Source: Candidatus Izemoplasma sp. (GTDB lineage Bacteria > Bacillota_I > Bacilli_A > Izemoplasmatales > Izemoplasmataceae). From it: 6,639 nt of DNA. Shown here one piece after another: positions 5,608-6,639 of the stretch. The DNA is taken from positions 1-6,639 of the forward strand of contig JAOZSP010000090.1 of assembly GCA_029939615.1 (NCBI GenBank), in the 5' to 3' direction. The number at the start of each line of letters is the position of its first letter. Position 1 is the first letter of the stretch. The notes under the pieces were generated by a model. The model was not told the origin of the DNA. It ran no database searches and was given only the letters and a program-made list of their open reading frames with translations. The position numbers were made by a program, and so were the translations under genes.

Positions 5608-6427
5608 TAATATTCAATGTTTCAATCAAGGATATCAAATCCTCGTCAATTCCGTAAGTGAAATCAGGAATTGCACTATAAATTGAATCGTCAAGATTTG
5701 ATACTTCATCATATAACTCATTCATTGTAACTATATCGGAAACAATGAAGTTTTCTAAAATGGTCAACTGGTTGTTATAATCAATTGTATCATTATAGAA
5801 CTTCCCTCTAATGGTCTCTCCGTCTTCATCAATAATATCGAAACGAATATACGTTATTTTCTTACCCATATCGTGTTTTCCGTACATAAAATACGTATAT
5901 CCCGAAACCGAATTGGTGTAACTTGAATAGAAAGTATTCCCGTAAATGTAATCGCCAGTACCTAAAATCTTGTATTCTCCTTGATATTCATAATATCCAC
6001 CAAGTACAAAGACCCTCTCATATCCTAAATAGTTTAAAACCGCCTTTAGATATCCACTTCTAATACACCCGTCAGCGTATAAAAAAATCGCTTTCTCACG
6101 ATTAAATAGTCGTTCCAACTCATTAGAATCTAAAATCTGGTCAGCATCAAATTCATATGTATCGTTTCTATCAAAAACCCGATAATCTAAATAATCAAAA
6201 AAGGGAACAATCTCAAATGAATCGATATATCCACTCAAAAATCGTGAACTAAAATTACGGAGATCAACATATTGAACATCATCCCGGAACATATAATCAT
6301 CAAGTTCTACCATTGTGATTACATCTTCAGGTAAGATTTCTACTCTTTGTTTTGGATCATCTTCATCACATCCCGCGACTAAAAACACTAGTAAAACCAC
6401 TAAAAATAATCCTAAAAAACGCTTCAT
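5603..6427 (-). CDS. Rhodanese-like domain lipoprotein with atypical active-site loop
   Basis: A 274-residue protein with AGGAGG (6435-6440) seven bases before the ATG. The signal peptide ends in lipobox V-A-G-C20, so the protein should sit outside the membrane. A rhodanese-like domain spans about 35-150: QYVDLRNFSSRFLSGYI (52-68) matches the conserved D-x-R and following loop, and IFLYADGCIRSGYLKAVLNYLGYERVFVLGGYYE (114-147, with gaps between motifs) matches the active-site loop, helix and closing GG strand. In canonical rhodaneses Cys follows the strand Tyr. Here that place is A118, while C121 sits three residues later in the six-residue loop, with R123-S124 retained. The remaining 110 residues are a soluble alpha/beta-looking domain without a recognised family. 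Rhodaneses move sulfane sulfur or act as redox/binding domains. Which applies here is unknown. It is the first of three lipoprotein genes on this strand. Confidence 0.87.
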   Translation of the reverse strand: MKRFLGLFLVVLLVFLVAGCDEDDPKQRVEILPEDVITMVELDDYMFRDDVQYVDLRNFSSRFLSGYIDSFEIVPFFDYLDYRVFDRNDTYEFDADQILDSNELERLFNREKAIFLYADGCIRSGYLKAVLNYLGYERVFVLGGYYEYQGEYKILGTGDYIYGNTFYSSYTNSVSGYTYFMYGKHDMGKKITYIRFDIIDEDGETIRGKFYNDTIDYNNQLTILENFIVSDIVTMNELYDEVSNLDDSIYSAIPDFTYGIDEDLISLIETLNIN

Positions 6428-6453
6428 ATTATTGCCTCCTAACTATCATAAAT

Positions 6454-6462
6454 ATTATACCA
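6454..6462 (-). promoter_or_regulatory. Extended -10 promoter for the rhodanese-like gene
   Basis: On the - strand TGGTATAAT (TATAAT at 6454-6459 with the TG at 6461-6462) is a perfect extended -10. No good -35 is seen at 17 bp (ATATAT), which extended -10 promoters tolerate. The predicted start near 6447 precedes AGGAGG (6435-6440). Confidence 0.55.
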
Positions 6463-6526
6463 CTTCTTTCACTTATATATATATTTTTATTAATAAAAGT
6501 AATTTAATAATATAATCAAATTTTTA

Positions 6527-6555
6527 TTCACTTTTATTAGGTCATTTGATATAAT
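6527..6555 (+). promoter_or_regulatory. Promoter for the right-edge gene
   Basis: TTCACT (6527-6532) and TATAAT (6550-6555) are 17 bp apart, divergent from the rhodanese promoter. It predicts a start near 6562 and a leader of about 38 nt. Several AT-rich inverted repeats overlap it (see findings). Confidence 0.65.
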
Positions 6556-6599
6556 ATAGAAGGTATGATTTTTCTATTACATGAAAAGAGGTGAACACA

Positions 6600-6639
6600 A
6601 TGACTTCGAAGTCTCAAGATGTCAATGTATTGTTTGAAT
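6600..6639 (+). CDS. Start of an unidentified gene, cut off by the window
   Basis: ATG at 6600-6602 follows GAGGTGA (6588-6594) at a spacing of five bases and lies about 45 bp after a good promoter, so a real gene begins here. Only 13 codons are visible (MTSKSQDVNVLFE), with no hydrophobic signal sequence, suggesting a cytoplasmic protein. The product cannot be identified. Confidence 0.65.
   Translation, partial: MTSKSQDVNVLFE

Noticed and set aside
6315..6515. Open frame on the + strand opposite the start of the rhodanese gene
   Set aside because: Lys/Asn/Ile-rich shadow that runs into AT-rich promoter DNA. It has no SD and conflicts with a well-supported lipoprotein start.
1..6639. CRISPR arrays, tRNA/rRNA genes, insertion sequences, integrases or toxin-antitoxin pairs
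   Set aside because: No regularly spaced repeats, no tRNA-like cloverleaf, and no transposase or recombinase motifs were seen on either strand.

Overview
The window is AT-rich, low-GC DNA with small Gram-positive-style genes, strong AGGAGG-type ribosome binding sites and many TTA/AAA/GAT codons. TGA ends the PadR gene and tryptophan is always TGG, so the genetic code looks standard (code 11), not the Mycoplasma/Spiroplasma code. Three consecutive lipoproteins with monoderm-type lipoboxes, together with DegV, PadR and Gx-family genes, fit an Acholeplasma/Izemoplasma-like mollicute relative or another low-GC Firmicute. This placement is inference; no marker gene is present.

Left half (1-2865, + strand): a DegV/FakB-type fatty-acid-binding protein, cut by the left edge, is followed 12 bp later by a MarR repressor resembling FabT, the regulator of fatty-acid synthesis. 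After a candidate promoter comes a tight, overlapping cassette: a PadR repressor with a TTG start, a two-helix membrane protein with a HAAS/DUF1700-like N-terminal domain, and a second complete DegV/FakB paralogue. A compact hairpin terminator ends it. This half appears to handle exogenous or recycled fatty acids and their regulation.

Middle (2866-3443, + strand): a stand-alone Gx-family membrane protein (PF07456 type, ECF S-component-like) ends in a strong 14-bp terminator stem that also serves the convergent gene.

Right half (3442-6427, - strand): three predicted surface lipoproteins. In transcription order they are a rhodanese-like protein with an unusual active-site loop, a small cysteine-rich protein ending in a divergent FMN_bind/flavinylation motif (D-x-x-A-G-S-S), and an ApbE/Ftp FAD:protein FMN transferase carrying an N-terminal Ig-like domain. 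The last two have their own promoters, and a terminator separates the small lipoprotein from apbE. Together with the Gx protein this looks like an extracytoplasmic flavin/thiol redox module in which ApbE could flavinylate the neighbouring lipoprotein. That is the most interesting part of the window.

Right edge (6428-6639): a divergent AT-rich promoter region and the first 13 codons of an unidentified + strand gene.
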